This document shows positions 15,815 through 24,033 of a stretch of DNA of 24,076 nt, piece after piece; positions within the stretch are counted from its first letter, which is position 1, and every line of letters starts with the position of its first letter. Below the pieces are notes generated by a model, which did not search any database, had not been told where the DNA came from, and saw only the letters and a program-made list of their open reading frames with translations. Both the position numbers and the translations under genes were made by a program. Source of the DNA: Chloroflexota bacterium (GTDB taxonomy: Bacteria; Chloroflexota; Dehalococcoidia; GIF9; UBA5629); the NCBI GenBank assembly GCA_020354105.1, contig CP070642.1, forward strand, positions 1,735,353-1,759,428, in the 5' to 3' direction.

Positions 15815-16569
15815 TCTTTCTTTCTGAACTTTGCCAGCCTTTCCTCCGTATCCTTGATATCGAACTCGCTCTTGGCTTCGAGTTCCAGTCCTTTTTGGAG
15901 GGTATCCTTCACGCCTTGATTATAAAGATACTTATATGCAGCCAGAGATGCCTCACTATTTGCCACCAACTTCTTTACCAGCTCTTGCACAGTCTCCTCC
16001 AATTTATCCAACGGGACTGCCATATTAACCAGTCCCATCTCCTGCGCCTGCTTTCCTGTAATCAAATCGGCAGTGAATGATAATTCCTTAGCCTTCAACA
16101 TGCCGACGGCACGAGGCAAACGCTGGCTCATACCCCACGTAGGTCGCAGCCCCCAGCGAGCATGTGTATCACCAAACTTCGCCTCTTCCGCAGCTACTAC
16201 AAGGTCGCAACCCAGCACAATCTCCATAGCCCCGGTTATGCAAAATCCATTGACCATGGCTATCACCACCTTGGGTACGTCCTGTATAGCCTGTATAAGT
16301 TCCCTGGCCGGGTCATCCAATATTGGCCCTACCTTTCCCCTGTCTAGTTTACGGTCTCCTAAAGCTATCAAGTCTACCCCAGCAGAAAAGGCACGGCCAG
16401 CTCCCGTGAGCACTATTACTTTCACTTCGCTATCCTTACCCGCTTCCAGCACCGCAGCTTTCATTTCTGATAACAGCGTCGGCGTTATAGCGTTCATCAC
16501 AGCAGGACGATTGATGGTTATTTTGGCTACACCGTCCTTCTTTTCATATATCAAATCTTCATACGCCAT
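15811..16569 (-). CDS. Enoyl-CoA hydratase/isomerase (crotonase) family protein
   Basis: A 252-residue crotonase-fold enzyme acting on acyl-CoA thioesters. The oxyanion-hole segments are present (AGRAFSAGVDL about 57-67 and NGFCITGAMEI about 107-117). Of the two catalytic glutamates of classical enoyl-CoA hydratase, the first is kept (Glu 116) while the second is replaced by His 136 (FGDTHARWGLRPTWG). Plain hydratase activity should therefore not be assumed; isomerase, hydrolase or another crotonase reaction is possible. ATG 16569 has AGGAG about 7 bases upstream. Only a weak promoter-like pair (TTGTAC-17-TATTAA, 16641-16669) was seen. The gene converges on the acyl-CoA synthetase gene, so both may serve acyl-CoA catabolism without being co-transcribed. 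Confidence 0.88.
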   Translation of the reverse strand: MAYEDLIYEKKDGVAKITINRPAVMNAITPTLLSEMKAAVLEAGKDSEVKVIVLTGAGRAFSAGVDLIALGDRKLDRGKVGPILDDPARELIQAIQDVPKVVIAMVNGFCITGAMEIVLGCDLVVAAEEAKFGDTHARWGLRPTWGMSQRLPRAVGMLKAKELSFTADLITGKQAQEMGLVNMAVPLDKLEETVQELVKKLVANSEASLAAYKYLYNQGVKDTLQKGLELEAKSEFDIKDTEERLAKFRKKD

Positions 16570-16832
16570 TTCTTGCTCCTTTCCAGGTTTTTTTAATTTT
16601 CGTAAACTCAGTTTTTGAAACGACTAAAAACGCAACCAAATTAATATTACGGCAGACCTAAGTGTACAATAGATATAAGCTTTAGTCTAGCCTTTGCCCT
16701 TCACGAATAATTGGCACATCCACCTTACAGGCAAATACGACTTGGGCTGGATATTGCAATTTAACCCATAGCCTAAACGCCTAATCATATAGGTCTCCTG
16801 ATTCAGTAGCACGTACACCAGCATTTTAGGAT

Positions 16833-18233
16833 TTGAGCTTGACAGACAGACAAGCTGCCATTATCCTTTTTGCCATGTGCCCGCAGGGCGATAAGGATCC
16901 TGTACAAGAACCAATCGTTCCAGGTTCGCTAGGAGAACCAGAAGCAGAGGTTGCTCCTGCTCACTTCCGCATTTCCACTTTTGCATCGTTGACAATACCG
17001 GACTATCGATGGTATTGGCTAGGGCTACTTGCTTACTTTTCCGCCATGCAAATGCAGACAGTGGCTCAGGGGTGGCTAGTCTACAGCATGACCAATTCAC
17101 CGGTGGCATTGGGCTTGGTTAGCGTCGCCATCGGAATACCAATCTTGCTTTTCTCCATGTTAGGGGGCGTCATCGCAGACCAACTGGACAAGCGACGAAT
17201 ATTGATTGTCACACAGATTCTGCTCAGCATAATCATGCTAGCCATCGCCATTCTGGTCAGCGTTAATGCTATCAGGTTTTGGCACCTTGTGGCTGGGGCT
17301 TTTCTCGCGGGGCTTGCCTTCGTTTTTAACGTCCCAGCACGCCTAGCAATTATTCCCGAAATCGTGGACAGGCATCGGCTGTTGAACAGCATCTCCCTTA
17401 ATTCACTCGGGATGAACTTAAGTCGTGTTGCCGGGCCAAGTATAGCTGGTGCACTTATCGCTCTTGTCGGTATCTCAGCTGTCTACTTTATAGTGGCAGC
17501 CTTGTATATAGTAGCTGCAATATCTATGTACGCCATCTCACAAAATAGAACACCAGCCTTCAATATAGAAGGTGACGTAATTATGAAGAATGAAGAACAC
17601 TTGGCTTCCAAAAATTCAACAAGTTTTCCTGCAGCCATATGGACCGACTTGAAGGAAGGGATAAGCTATATGTGGCACAGCAAGATTACACTTCTCTTGC
17701 TGATTATGGCTTTTGTCCCGCTTGTATTCGGGCTACCATATATCAATTTGATGCCTGTATTCGCCAAAGATGTATTCCAAATGGGCGCGGAGGGGTTAGG
17801 CTTTCTAATGGCCGCTGCGGGATTAGGAGCTATGGCTGGTTCTCTGGCAATTGCATCAATCGGCGATTTTCGGCATAAGGGCATACTTATCATTGTATTG
17901 GCGCTGGGATTTGGCTTAAGTCTAGTCGCGTTTGGTCTGTCCCATGATTTTGAGCTGTCGCTGATCACACTTGTGATAGTGGGTGGTACTGGGACAGGTT
18001 ACATGGCCACAAACAACATGCTTATTCAGAGCAACACTCCTCACAGGATGTTGGGCAGAGTAATGAGTTTATATATGGTCACATTTGCCTTGATGCCCTT
18101 AGGCACTTTGCCTGTTGCTGCTGTGGCTGAGGCAATTGGTGTGGGTACTGCCGTGGCCTTGGGGGGAGCTATCGTATTTTCCTTTACAATTGTGATGGCC
18201 TTATCACAATCTAGTCTACGGCATCTGCGATAG
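16833..18233 (+). CDS. Major facilitator superfamily transporter, MFS_3/EntS-like exporter
   Basis: A protein of up to 466 residues with about 12 membrane helices in two halves. Family features are the N-terminal PDYRWYWLG, the loop motif GGVIADQLDKRRILI between helices 2 and 3, and the later segment GTGTGYMATNNMLIQSNTPH followed by RMLGRVMSLY. These place it with the drug/siderophore exporters of the EntS type. The substrate cannot be deduced. The start is uncertain: TTG 16833, TTG 16839 (AGGA seven bases before it, the best ribosome site) and ATG 16875 (no site) are in frame. The first 45 residues are polar and outside the conserved core. The 263 bases upstream (16570-16832) contain no gene or clear promoter that I can see. 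Confidence 0.88.
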   Translation: MSLTDRQAAIILFAMCPQGDKDPVQEPIVPGSLGEPEAEVAPAHFRISTFASLTIPDYRWYWLGLLAYFSAMQMQTVAQGWLVYSMTNSPVALGLVSVAIGIPILLFSMLGGVIADQLDKRRILIVTQILLSIIMLAIAILVSVNAIRFWHLVAGAFLAGLAFVFNVPARLAIIPEIVDRHRLLNSISLNSLGMNLSRVAGPSIAGALIALVGISAVYFIVAALYIVAAISMYAISQNRTPAFNIEGDVIMKNEEHLASKNSTSFPAAIWTDLKEGISYMWHSKITLLLLIMAFVPLVFGLPYINLMPVFAKDVFQMGAEGLGFLMAAAGLGAMAGSLAIASIGDFRHKGILIIVLALGFGLSLVAFGLSHDFELSLITLVIVGGTGTGYMATNNMLIQSNTPHRMLGRVMSLYMVTFALMPLGTLPVAAVAEAIGVGTAVALGGAIVFSFTIVMALSQSSLRHLR

Positions 18234-18261
18234 AGAATAACAAAAGCACATCGGCTGAGCA

Positions 18262-18296
18262 CATTGGTTTTAACCCATAACTCAACAAAACCAATG
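18262..18296. terminator. Inverted repeat between convergent genes, candidate bidirectional terminator
   Basis: CATTGGTTTT (18262-18271) and AAAACCAATG (18287-18296) are a perfect 10-bp inverted repeat with a 15-base loop. It lies in the 86-base gap between the MFS gene (+) and the metallo-hydrolase gene (-). The stem is AT-rich and no long T run follows on either strand, so termination efficiency is doubtful. Confidence 0.4.
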
Positions 18297-18319
18297 ATTG
18301 TTCAACAATAGACCTCCGC

Positions 18320-19135
18320 TCACTTCTTCAGTACCTCGTACAAGCGTGCCACATTCATGCGCTGCAGCATATTTGCCCTGGCTTCGGCCCCAGCTTGCAT
18401 GGGATATCTATCAAGCAGCGATACTTTGTCCTGAGCCTCCTCCAGGGTCATCCCTTTATCGATGGCTGCCTTAACCGCATCTATCCAGGACTGAATAAAG
18501 GCACTCATCTCAGGGATGTAATTTCGACCACAGATTTGTCCATGTCCCGGGACCAGTGTTTTAGCCTCCATCCCCTCTATCTTCTTCAACGACTCCAGCC
18601 ATTCATAGGGAAGAGCTTGATGAAGCCAAGCCTGCACTCTGCCGAACACATTGTCCGAGGTGAAAACCACGCTCTCCTCTGGAATATAGACTGCCAACTG
18701 GAATTCGGTATGCCCTGGCAAGTTGATAAGCTGGAAAGTATGGCTACCCAAGTAAAGTGTAAGTCTTTGAGACAGGGTGATGGTGGGCAGGCGATAGTTG
18801 AATTTGTCAACGAGGTCAAGGCTTTCGGGGTCTATCTGCTTAAGATACTCCTTTAGTTGCTCAACCGAGGCATCCAGAACCGCCTGCCTGGTCCCCTCAT
18901 GAGCAATTATCGTCCCCTCAAAGAAATAGTTACCTGTGAAATGGTCACCGTGAGGTTCGGTATTTATCAAGTAGCGAACTGTGCCGTGCTTGGCAACTTC
19001 GTCCCGCCATTTCACTGCATCTCGAGGTATATACGGGGTATCTATCATTACCACTCCTGCCTCCGTAACCACAAAACCTACATTGCATCCTCGAAATTCA
19101 GTTTCTACGAACACATTCTCAGCAATCTTTTGCAT
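18320..19135 (-). CDS. Metallo-beta-lactamase-fold hydrolase
   Basis: A 271-residue protein of the MBL superfamily, mostly metal-dependent hydrolases. The metal-ligand pattern is visible: EPHGDH at 60-65 (usual form HxHxDH), GHTEFQ with His 142, SDNVFG with Asp 161, and VPGHG with His 198. The first His of the signature is replaced by Glu 60, which would alter or weaken the first metal site; the remaining ligands are intact. No signal peptide is seen, so it is probably cytoplasmic. ATG 19135 has AAGGAGAG about 6 bases upstream. It follows the FAD oxidoreductase gene on the same strand by 82 bases and may be co-transcribed. The substrate is unknown. Confidence 0.85.
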   Translation of the reverse strand: MQKIAENVFVETEFRGCNVGFVVTEAGVVMIDTPYIPRDAVKWRDEVAKHGTVRYLINTEPHGDHFTGNYFFEGTIIAHEGTRQAVLDASVEQLKEYLKQIDPESLDLVDKFNYRLPTITLSQRLTLYLGSHTFQLINLPGHTEFQLAVYIPEESVVFTSDNVFGRVQAWLHQALPYEWLESLKKIEGMEAKTLVPGHGQICGRNYIPEMSAFIQSWIDAVKAAIDKGMTLEEAQDKVSLLDRYPMQAGAEARANMLQRMNVARLYEVLKK

Positions 19136-19217
19136 AGCACTCTCCTTCGCAATTCTTCGAACCGGTCAGTTAGGTTGAGCAACAGCTGCCGCTATAATCT
19201 GTGCTAATACCTAGGGG

Positions 19218-20633
19218 CTACAAGTCTGTAATCTGTCTGTTATTCTGATATCGTTGCTCGTAGGCTTCAAGAACATCCGCCGGCAAATCCCTCACGCTGA
19301 CAGGAGCCCCCTGTTTGCGGAGGGTTTTCTGCAACAGATTCACATCCAGTTCTCTCGGCGTTACATTCAAACTGGCGGCAAGAGCGGCGGCAATACCAGC
19401 CGCCTGGCCCGTACACATACTGGGTGCACAATAACGGTCGGCGGCAAAGGCATAAAAATCAGCCGAGATGGTTGCACCGGCGGCCAAGAGATTATCTGTA
19501 TTTTTGGAAACCAAGCAGCGATAGGGAATGTCGTGAGGCCGGACCACTTCATAGACATGCTCGCCGTCCGGACCATAGATATCTGGGCCCATGTTGCTCA
19601 CGACGACCGCATCGTCGAAGGCTCTGCCCTCATAGATGTCCTTTTCCGCCAGGACATATTCGCCCAGTATCCGGTGGGTGTCCCGTAAGATGGGGATAGT
19701 GCCCGTCTTTTCCACCGACGAACTTTCGAATCCCGGCACATTATTCTTGAGGAGCTTAAAAGCAGACCAAACCTGCTTCCTCAAATCCATTTCCCCAGCG
19801 GTGATATCTTCAATCATCCAGCCGTGATGTCCCTCAGCCAGCGGTGAATTGAAGCCTTCAATCATCGCAATGCCCGGCTTGCTTGCATGGACGATGAGGG
19901 ACTCACGGTAACCATGGTATTTCCCCTCCGCCTTGGCTTTCCGCACCAGGCTTCTGCCGCCGTAGAGGCCCTTCCATTCTTCGGGGTTCTCCCTTTTAAA
20001 TTTTTCAAACTTCTCGTTATCGACCCCGCTGATATAAAAACGGCACCCCAAGCCCATGTGTCGGCCTTTCCCCGGACCACGCCCATGTCCGTCATCCATG
20101 CAGAGAGCACCGGATTTCCACGCGATGTCGGCATTTCCTGTGGAATCAATGATGACCTTGCCCAGAATAACGAATCGGCCCTGTATGCACTCGATAAAGA
20201 CCCCCTTGAGGGCGTTCTTTTCCCTGATGGCACCAACTCCGGTCGTATGATACAAGAGTTTGACTCCCGCCTCAGTCATCATATCGTCCAGCATGGCTTT
20301 ATAGACTTCACAATCGAAATTTGTCGATGTAAAAGCCGACCGGCGCGTCTGTGCAGACCTGTCCCGCAGAAGACCCCCTTCAGCCTTAAGTCGATTTATG
20401 ATATCGGTAATCACGCCTCCCTGAATGGCCGGGTCGAGCAGGGAGAAGGTACTGCTCATGGCCTGTGTCTGCATACCGCCTAAGGCGCCGAACTTTTCAA
20501 TCACCACGGTTTTTGCACCATTGCGGGCTGCCGCCAGTGCAGCGCTGATTCCGGCCGGTCCACCACCTACGACGATAACATCTGCCTCTTCAAAAACGGG
20601 GACTTTCTTCCGCGGTTCAAAAACGTAATCCAT
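19218..20633 (-). CDS. FAD-dependent oxidoreductase (FAD_oxidored family)
   Basis: A 471-residue flavoprotein. The N-terminal dinucleotide-binding motif is clear (VIVVGGGPAGISAALAAARN from about residue 19, with an acidic strand end in VVIEK). It continues with GALGGMQTQ, typical of the succinate dehydrogenase-like FAD_oxidored group, and a C-terminal FAD-contact region (LLAAGATISADFYAFAADR, then STGNAD-like and TGQAAGIAAALAA segments). ATG 20633 has GAGAGG about 6 bases upstream. Base composition appears richer in GC than the neighbours: four 60-base stretches counted by hand averaged about 54%, against 42% for one in thrS. This may reflect transfer or only local variation. The substrate is unknown; it may work with the downstream metallo-hydrolase. 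Confidence 0.85.
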   Translation of the reverse strand: MDYVFEPRKKVPVFEEADVIVVGGGPAGISAALAAARNGAKTVVIEKFGALGGMQTQAMSSTFSLLDPAIQGGVITDIINRLKAEGGLLRDRSAQTRRSAFTSTNFDCEVYKAMLDDMMTEAGVKLLYHTTGVGAIREKNALKGVFIECIQGRFVILGKVIIDSTGNADIAWKSGALCMDDGHGRGPGKGRHMGLGCRFYISGVDNEKFEKFKRENPEEWKGLYGGRSLVRKAKAEGKYHGYRESLIVHASKPGIAMIEGFNSPLAEGHHGWMIEDITAGEMDLRKQVWSAFKLLKNNVPGFESSSVEKTGTIPILRDTHRILGEYVLAEKDIYEGRAFDDAVVVSNMGPDIYGPDGEHVYEVVRPHDIPYRCLVSKNTDNLLAAGATISADFYAFAADRYCAPSMCTGQAAGIAAALAASLNVTPRELDVNLLQKTLRKQGAPVSVRDLPADVLEAYEQRYQNNRQITDL

Positions 20634-20768
20634 CTTTATCCTCTCACAATTCTCTTTCTATCCTACCTTACGATGAACATTGTGTTGACGCCACTTTCGC
20701 CATCAAGGCCCAAGAGCAATTCTATCAGCTCAAGGAGGGGGAAACCAATGTTATGCAAACTGATTACA

Positions 20769-20844
20769 TGGTGGGCGGTACTGGACTTGAACCGGTGACC
20801 TCTGCGATGTCAACGCAGCGCTCTAACCACTGAGCTAACCGCCC
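20769..20844 (-). tRNA. tRNA-Val (anticodon GAC)
   Basis: On the minus strand 76 bases fold as a tRNA. The acceptor stem GGGCGGT/ACCGCCC is perfect, the D arm is GCTC...GAGC, the anticodon stem CTGCG/CGCAG encloses TTGACAT (anticodon GAC, valine), and the variable loop has 5 bases. The T arm is ACCGG-TTCAAGT-CCAGT. Discriminator A and the CCA end are encoded (20769-20772). The T stem has one C-A mismatch at its third pair. A strong promoter lies 12 bases upstream. Confidence 0.95.
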
Positions 20845-20856
20845 GCCAATTATGGC

Positions 20857-20885
20857 ATTTTATCAATGCTTTTATAGCCAGTCAA
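20857..20885 (-). promoter_or_regulatory. Promoter of tRNA-Val
   Basis: TTGACT (20885-20880), a 17-base spacer and TAAAAT (20862-20857). The hexamers and spacing are identical to the thrS operon promoter. The -10 ends 12 bases before the tRNA 5' end. Confidence 0.75.
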
Positions 20886-20896
20886 GCTCAACTATC

Positions 20897-20925
20897 TTGA
20901 ATAAAGAGCTGGCCTCATTTATACT
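20897..20925 (+). promoter_or_regulatory. Promoter of glnA
   Basis: TTGAAT (20897-20902), a 17-base spacer and TATACT (20920-20925). Transcription would start near 20932, about 50 bases before ATG 20982. The -35 lies only 11 bases from that of the divergent tRNA-Val promoter. Confidence 0.65.
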
Positions 20926-20981
20926 TTCACAAAACAGAAAGACAATAATCTAAAATTTTTTGTCAGCTGGAGGGAAACACA

Positions 20982-22319
20982 ATGGGTAAAAAAGAAGATG
21001 ATGCCAGGGAATACGTCCTTAAAAGAACAAGAGAGCAAAACATTAAGTTCATACGGCTGTGGTTTACCGATATTCTGGGTTTTCTGAAAAGCTTTTCCAT
21101 CACTTCCGAGCAACTGGAGGAGGCATTAAACGATGGCATGGGCTTTGATGGCTCTTCCATACAGGGCTTTGCCCGCATTGATGAAAGCGATATGATTGCC
21201 CTACCCGACCCCAACACCTATCAGGTAATACCCTGGCGACCCAAAGAGCACGGTGTGGCTAGAATGTTCTGCGATATACGCTGGCCCGGAGGGCAACCTT
21301 TTGAAGGCGACCCTAGACACATATTGAAGAAAAACCTGAAGCGAGCTACTGACCTGGGATACACCTTCTACGTTGGGCCAGAACTGGAATATTTCTACTT
21401 CAAGAATTCGGAGAATACAGAATTTCTGGACCTGGGCGGCTACTTCGATCTAACACCACCAGAGGTAGCCACAGACATAAGGAGAGAAACGATCCTCTTC
21501 CTCGAAGAAATGGGCATCGATGTCGAGTACAGCCACCACGAAGTTGCCCCCAGTCAGCACGAAATAGACCTTCGCTACACCGATGCCTTAACCATGGCTG
21601 ACAGTGTGATGACCTATCGTTTAGTGGTAAAGCAGGTAGCCCAACGGCAGGGGGTTTATGCCACCTTCATGCCCAAACCGGTACTCGGTGTCAATGGTAG
21701 TGGCATGCATGTTCACATGTCCTTGTTCAAAGGAAACAGGAATGCCTTTTTCGACAAGGATGCCCCCGACCACCTGTCCGAAACAGGCAGAAGTTTCACA
21801 GCCGGATTATTGAAACATGCCCCGGAGATCACCTCAGTGTGCAATCAGTGGATAAATTCCTACAAGCGCCTCGTCCCCGGCTATGAAGCCCCATGTTATA
21901 TCACCTGGGCTAGAAGAAACCGTGCCGACTTAATCAGGCTGCCCGAGTATAAACCGGGAAGAGAAACTGCCACCAGGATAGAAATCAGGTCGCCAGACCC
22001 AGCATGCAACCCATATCTCGCCTTCAGCGTCATGCTGGCTGCAGGACTCGAAGGGATTCAAAAGGGATACAAATTACCACCACCTACAGAGGAGAACGTG
22101 TTCGAAATGGGCCAGGAAGAACGTGAAAAAAAGAAGATAAAAACATTGCCCGGCAGCCTGTACGAAGCTGTACAGCTCACTGAAAATAGCCAGCTAGTCA
22201 GAAAAGCTCTAGGTGACCATGCGTTGAACAGCTTTATCCAGAACAAGAAGGTAGAGTGGGATAGATACCGGACATACGTAACTGATTACGAGTTAAAGAA
22301 TTATCTGCCTATTCTATAA
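20982..22319 (+). CDS. glnA: Glutamine synthetase, type I (GSI-alpha-like)
   Basis: A 445-residue enzyme that makes glutamine from glutamate, ammonia and ATP. Signatures: DGSSIQGF (56-63), VGPELEYF (131-138), the HHEVAPSQHEID metal region (185-196), NGSGMHVHMS (238-247), NSYKRLVPGYEAP (292-304), and RIEIRSPDPACNPYLAF (332-348). The length, and Phe 374 (ENVFEMG) at the place of the tyrosine adenylylated in GSI-beta enzymes, indicate the alpha type, which lacks adenylylation control. Arg 65 (GFARIDESD) aligns with the residue used for glutamine feedback inhibition in Bacillus, so feedback control is plausible. ATG 20982 has GGAGGG 8 bases upstream. It is transcribed alone from the promoter at 20897-20925. 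Confidence 0.96.
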   Translation: MGKKEDDAREYVLKRTREQNIKFIRLWFTDILGFLKSFSITSEQLEEALNDGMGFDGSSIQGFARIDESDMIALPDPNTYQVIPWRPKEHGVARMFCDIRWPGGQPFEGDPRHILKKNLKRATDLGYTFYVGPELEYFYFKNSENTEFLDLGGYFDLTPPEVATDIRRETILFLEEMGIDVEYSHHEVAPSQHEIDLRYTDALTMADSVMTYRLVVKQVAQRQGVYATFMPKPVLGVNGSGMHVHMSLFKGNRNAFFDKDAPDHLSETGRSFTAGLLKHAPEITSVCNQWINSYKRLVPGYEAPCYITWARRNRADLIRLPEYKPGRETATRIEIRSPDPACNPYLAFSVMLAAGLEGIQKGYKLPPPTEENVFEMGQEEREKKKIKTLPGSLYEAVQLTENSQLVRKALGDHALNSFIQNKKVEWDRYRTYVTDYELKNYLPIL

Positions 22320-22438
22320 GATGACTTTCGAGGAAAATCAAGCTAACGCCGTAGCTCTGATTTGAAGCGCCTGTCGATTACTTCAGCCTGCTTTGGTGGC
22401 ACAGTCCACACTGACAAAAGTCTGAATCAGAGAATTCC

Positions 22439-22672
22439 TTAACTCTTGCCACTGGACCTGACGTTGCTGGTGAGCATGACCTGGACAACGCTACCGCACT
22501 TCGGACAAGCAACCTCAATGGTGACAGGTTGCCTCATTACCCGCTCCACCAAAGCGGTAACCTGAGAATCGATGTTATCCAACCGCTTGTCCAACATCTC
22601 CAAACGTTTCTTCATTTGCTCCTGGTCAGTAGTTGGCTTTTTCTTTTCAGTCTTTTCAGTTTTTTCAGGCAT
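22439..22672 (-). CDS. Small coiled-coil protein with a CxxC motif, unknown function
   Basis: A 77-residue protein. A charged N-terminus (repeated TEK, then KKK) is followed by a heptad-like helix (about 20-48, MKKRLEMLDKRLDNIDSQV) predicted to be a coiled coil, then VACPKCGSVV with a single CxxC. One CxxC could bind zinc only as a dimer or with other ligands. ATG 22672 is preferred over ATG 22687 because GGAGG lies 5 bases before it and the upstream ATG has no site. A terminator hairpin stands between this gene and the 107-residue gene upstream. The family is not recognised. Confidence 0.6.
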   Translation of the reverse strand: MPEKTEKTEKKKPTTDQEQMKKRLEMLDKRLDNIDSQVTALVERVMRQPVTIEVACPKCGSVVQVMLTSNVRSSGKS

Positions 22673-22689
22673 CCTATCCTCCAGCATTA

Positions 22690-22728
22690 AAACAAAAGAG
22701 GAGAGGTATTTGGGAATCCCCTCTCCTC
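22690..22728 (-). terminator. Intrinsic terminator after the 107-residue gene
   Basis: GAGGAGAGG (22728-22720 on the minus strand) pairs perfectly over 9 bases with CCTCTCCTC (22706-22698), followed by TTTTGTTTT. It lies 31 bases after the stop of the 107-residue gene and shortly before the CxxC gene, so it could also act as a leader attenuator for the latter. Confidence 0.8.
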
Positions 22729-22758
22729 AAATTAACTCAAACTTACCTGCCATTCCTT

Positions 22759-23082
22759 TCACAAGCTCTTCTCAGCTACTCCCATAGCAGACAGATAATC
22801 TTTATCCGTTTTAATCAGGTTGTCCACCTTGCTACCAACCGTCCCCTCCAAATATTTCCGGAAAGCTTCACGCGCCCCCGGAGAATTCTGGAGTGCCTCC
22901 TTAGCTTGACGCCACTCGTCAGTAGTCAACTCGCCTATACGTTCTGGGCTCAGTGGGAATTCCTCACCCATCACACGCTCTGCCCTATCAAGCACTCGGC
23001 TTGTAACCGCCCGTTTCAGGCGGTCAAAGGAGAGAAATTCCTCGTTGGTGTAAGGTCTAGATGACCATGTCTCGTCTTTCAT
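22759..23082 (-). CDS. Hypothetical protein (107 aa)
   Basis: A 107-residue soluble, probably helical protein rich in charged residues (for example FDRLKRAVTSRVLDRAERVM and TTDEWRQAKEALQNSPGARE). No signal peptide, membrane segment, Cys or known motif is seen. ATG 23082 has GGAGG 7 bases upstream. It has its own strong promoter (23130-23158) and its own terminator (22690-22728), so it appears to be an independent, well-expressed gene. Confidence 0.65.
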   Translation of the reverse strand: MKDETWSSRPYTNEEFLSFDRLKRAVTSRVLDRAERVMGEEFPLSPERIGELTTDEWRQAKEALQNSPGAREAFRKYLEGTVGSKVDNLIKTDKDYLSAMGVAEKSL

Positions 23083-23129
23083 CTCACAACCTCCGGGGAT
23101 ATTTGACTAACAAACCCCTTTTATCGTCT

Positions 23130-23158
23130 ATAATATGCCCCATCGACTGCCGTGTCAA
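23130..23158 (-). promoter_or_regulatory. Strong promoter of the 107-residue gene
   Basis: TTGACA (23158-23153), a 17-base spacer and TATTAT (23135-23130): a consensus -35 and near-consensus -10. Transcription would start near 23124, about 40 bases before ATG 23082. Confidence 0.75.
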
Positions 23159-23241
23159 GTCCCTGCAGACTGCTAACGAGAACAGAACCGCAAGATAAAG
23201 CCACGTCATACCAGCAAGGATTAGGATAATTTACCGAATCG

Positions 23242-24033
23242 CTAGTCAATATCATAAACCATCTGAACAGTGACTCTAATTTCCAGCTCGCCAGCACTAA
23301 TTGGAGTCGCCGACGGAGCCGCACCCTCAGCCTTAAATAAATAGTCTCTAACCACTACCGGCGACACCGGGGTGCTTTCAGAGATATATAGCAGCTTGCC
23401 CAGCCTAACATTCGCCACGTCTGCCATCTGCTTCGCCTTGGCTATGGCATCCTCCACCGCCTTAGCCCGTGCCTCTTTGTAGTAAGTTGTGGGATCATCA
23501 ATACCAAAACTTATGTCATTAATGCGAGTTAAGTCACCACCAGCTCCAGCTACAGCATCGATGACTGAGCCGGCTTTGTCTATTTGCCTTATTTTAGCAA
23601 CAACTATATTTGTCACTCGATAGCCAATGATTATCTCCCTCTGTTCATCCTCAATCCACTTTCGCACCGGATAAATGCTAAATCTCTGCGTTTGAATATC
23701 CTTCTCAGCTACTCCATTAGACTTAAGAGCCCTCATAACTCCATCCATAGCCTCAGCCGCATCTCGCTGTGCCTGTGCCACGGTCTTAGCTTCAGCTTCT
23801 ACGCCAAGGCTGAGCAACACCATATCAGGTGATGCCATCGTCTTGCCTTCACCTGTTACCCACAAGCCCACCTGCTGCTGGCTATAAATTATGCCACCTA
23901 AGTCCGGTGCTGCCACATAGGCAGAAATAGCCGGCGGCGAGACTTGACCTTCTCCACCAACCACACAACCACCAGCTCCAATCAAAACCACAGCCAACAT
24001 AATGCTGGACAGAGCTAACCAAAGCTTCTTCAT
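23242..24033 (-). CDS. SIMPL-domain (DUF541) lipoprotein
   Basis: A 263-residue exported lipoprotein. The signal peptide (hydrophobic residues about 5-20) ends GAGGC with the lipid-modified Cys at 23, followed by a linker to about residue 50. The SIMPL domain covers about 55-260: VTGEGKTMASPDMVLLSLGV, AQAQRDAAEAMDGVMRALK, GYRVTNIVVAKIRQ, and ARAKAVEDAIAKAKQMADVA. This family includes periplasmic proteins linked to oxidative stress resistance; a precise role is unknown. ATG 24033 has AGGAGG 5 bases upstream. Its promoter is outside the window. Confidence 0.88.
   Translation of the reverse strand: MKKLWLALSSIMLAVVLIGAGGCVVGGEGQVSPPAISAYVAAPDLGGIIYSQQQVGLWVTGEGKTMASPDMVLLSLGVEAEAKTVAQAQRDAAEAMDGVMRALKSNGVAEKDIQTQRFSIYPVRKWIEDEQREIIIGYRVTNIVVAKIRQIDKAGSVIDAVAGAGGDLTRINDISFGIDDPTTYYKEARAKAVEDAIAKAKQMADVANVRLGKLLYISESTPVSPVVVRDYLFKAEGAAPSATPISAGELEIRVTVQMVYDID

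Noticed and set aside
19254..19688. 144-residue plus-strand frame and others antisense to the FAD oxidoreductase
   Set aside because: High-GC coding sequence often leaves the opposite strand open; the sense protein has clear family motifs.
20748..20798. 16-codon plus-strand frame with a good ribosome site (GGAGGGG)
   Set aside because: It runs into the antisense strand of tRNA-Val, has no support beyond the site, and is probably chance.
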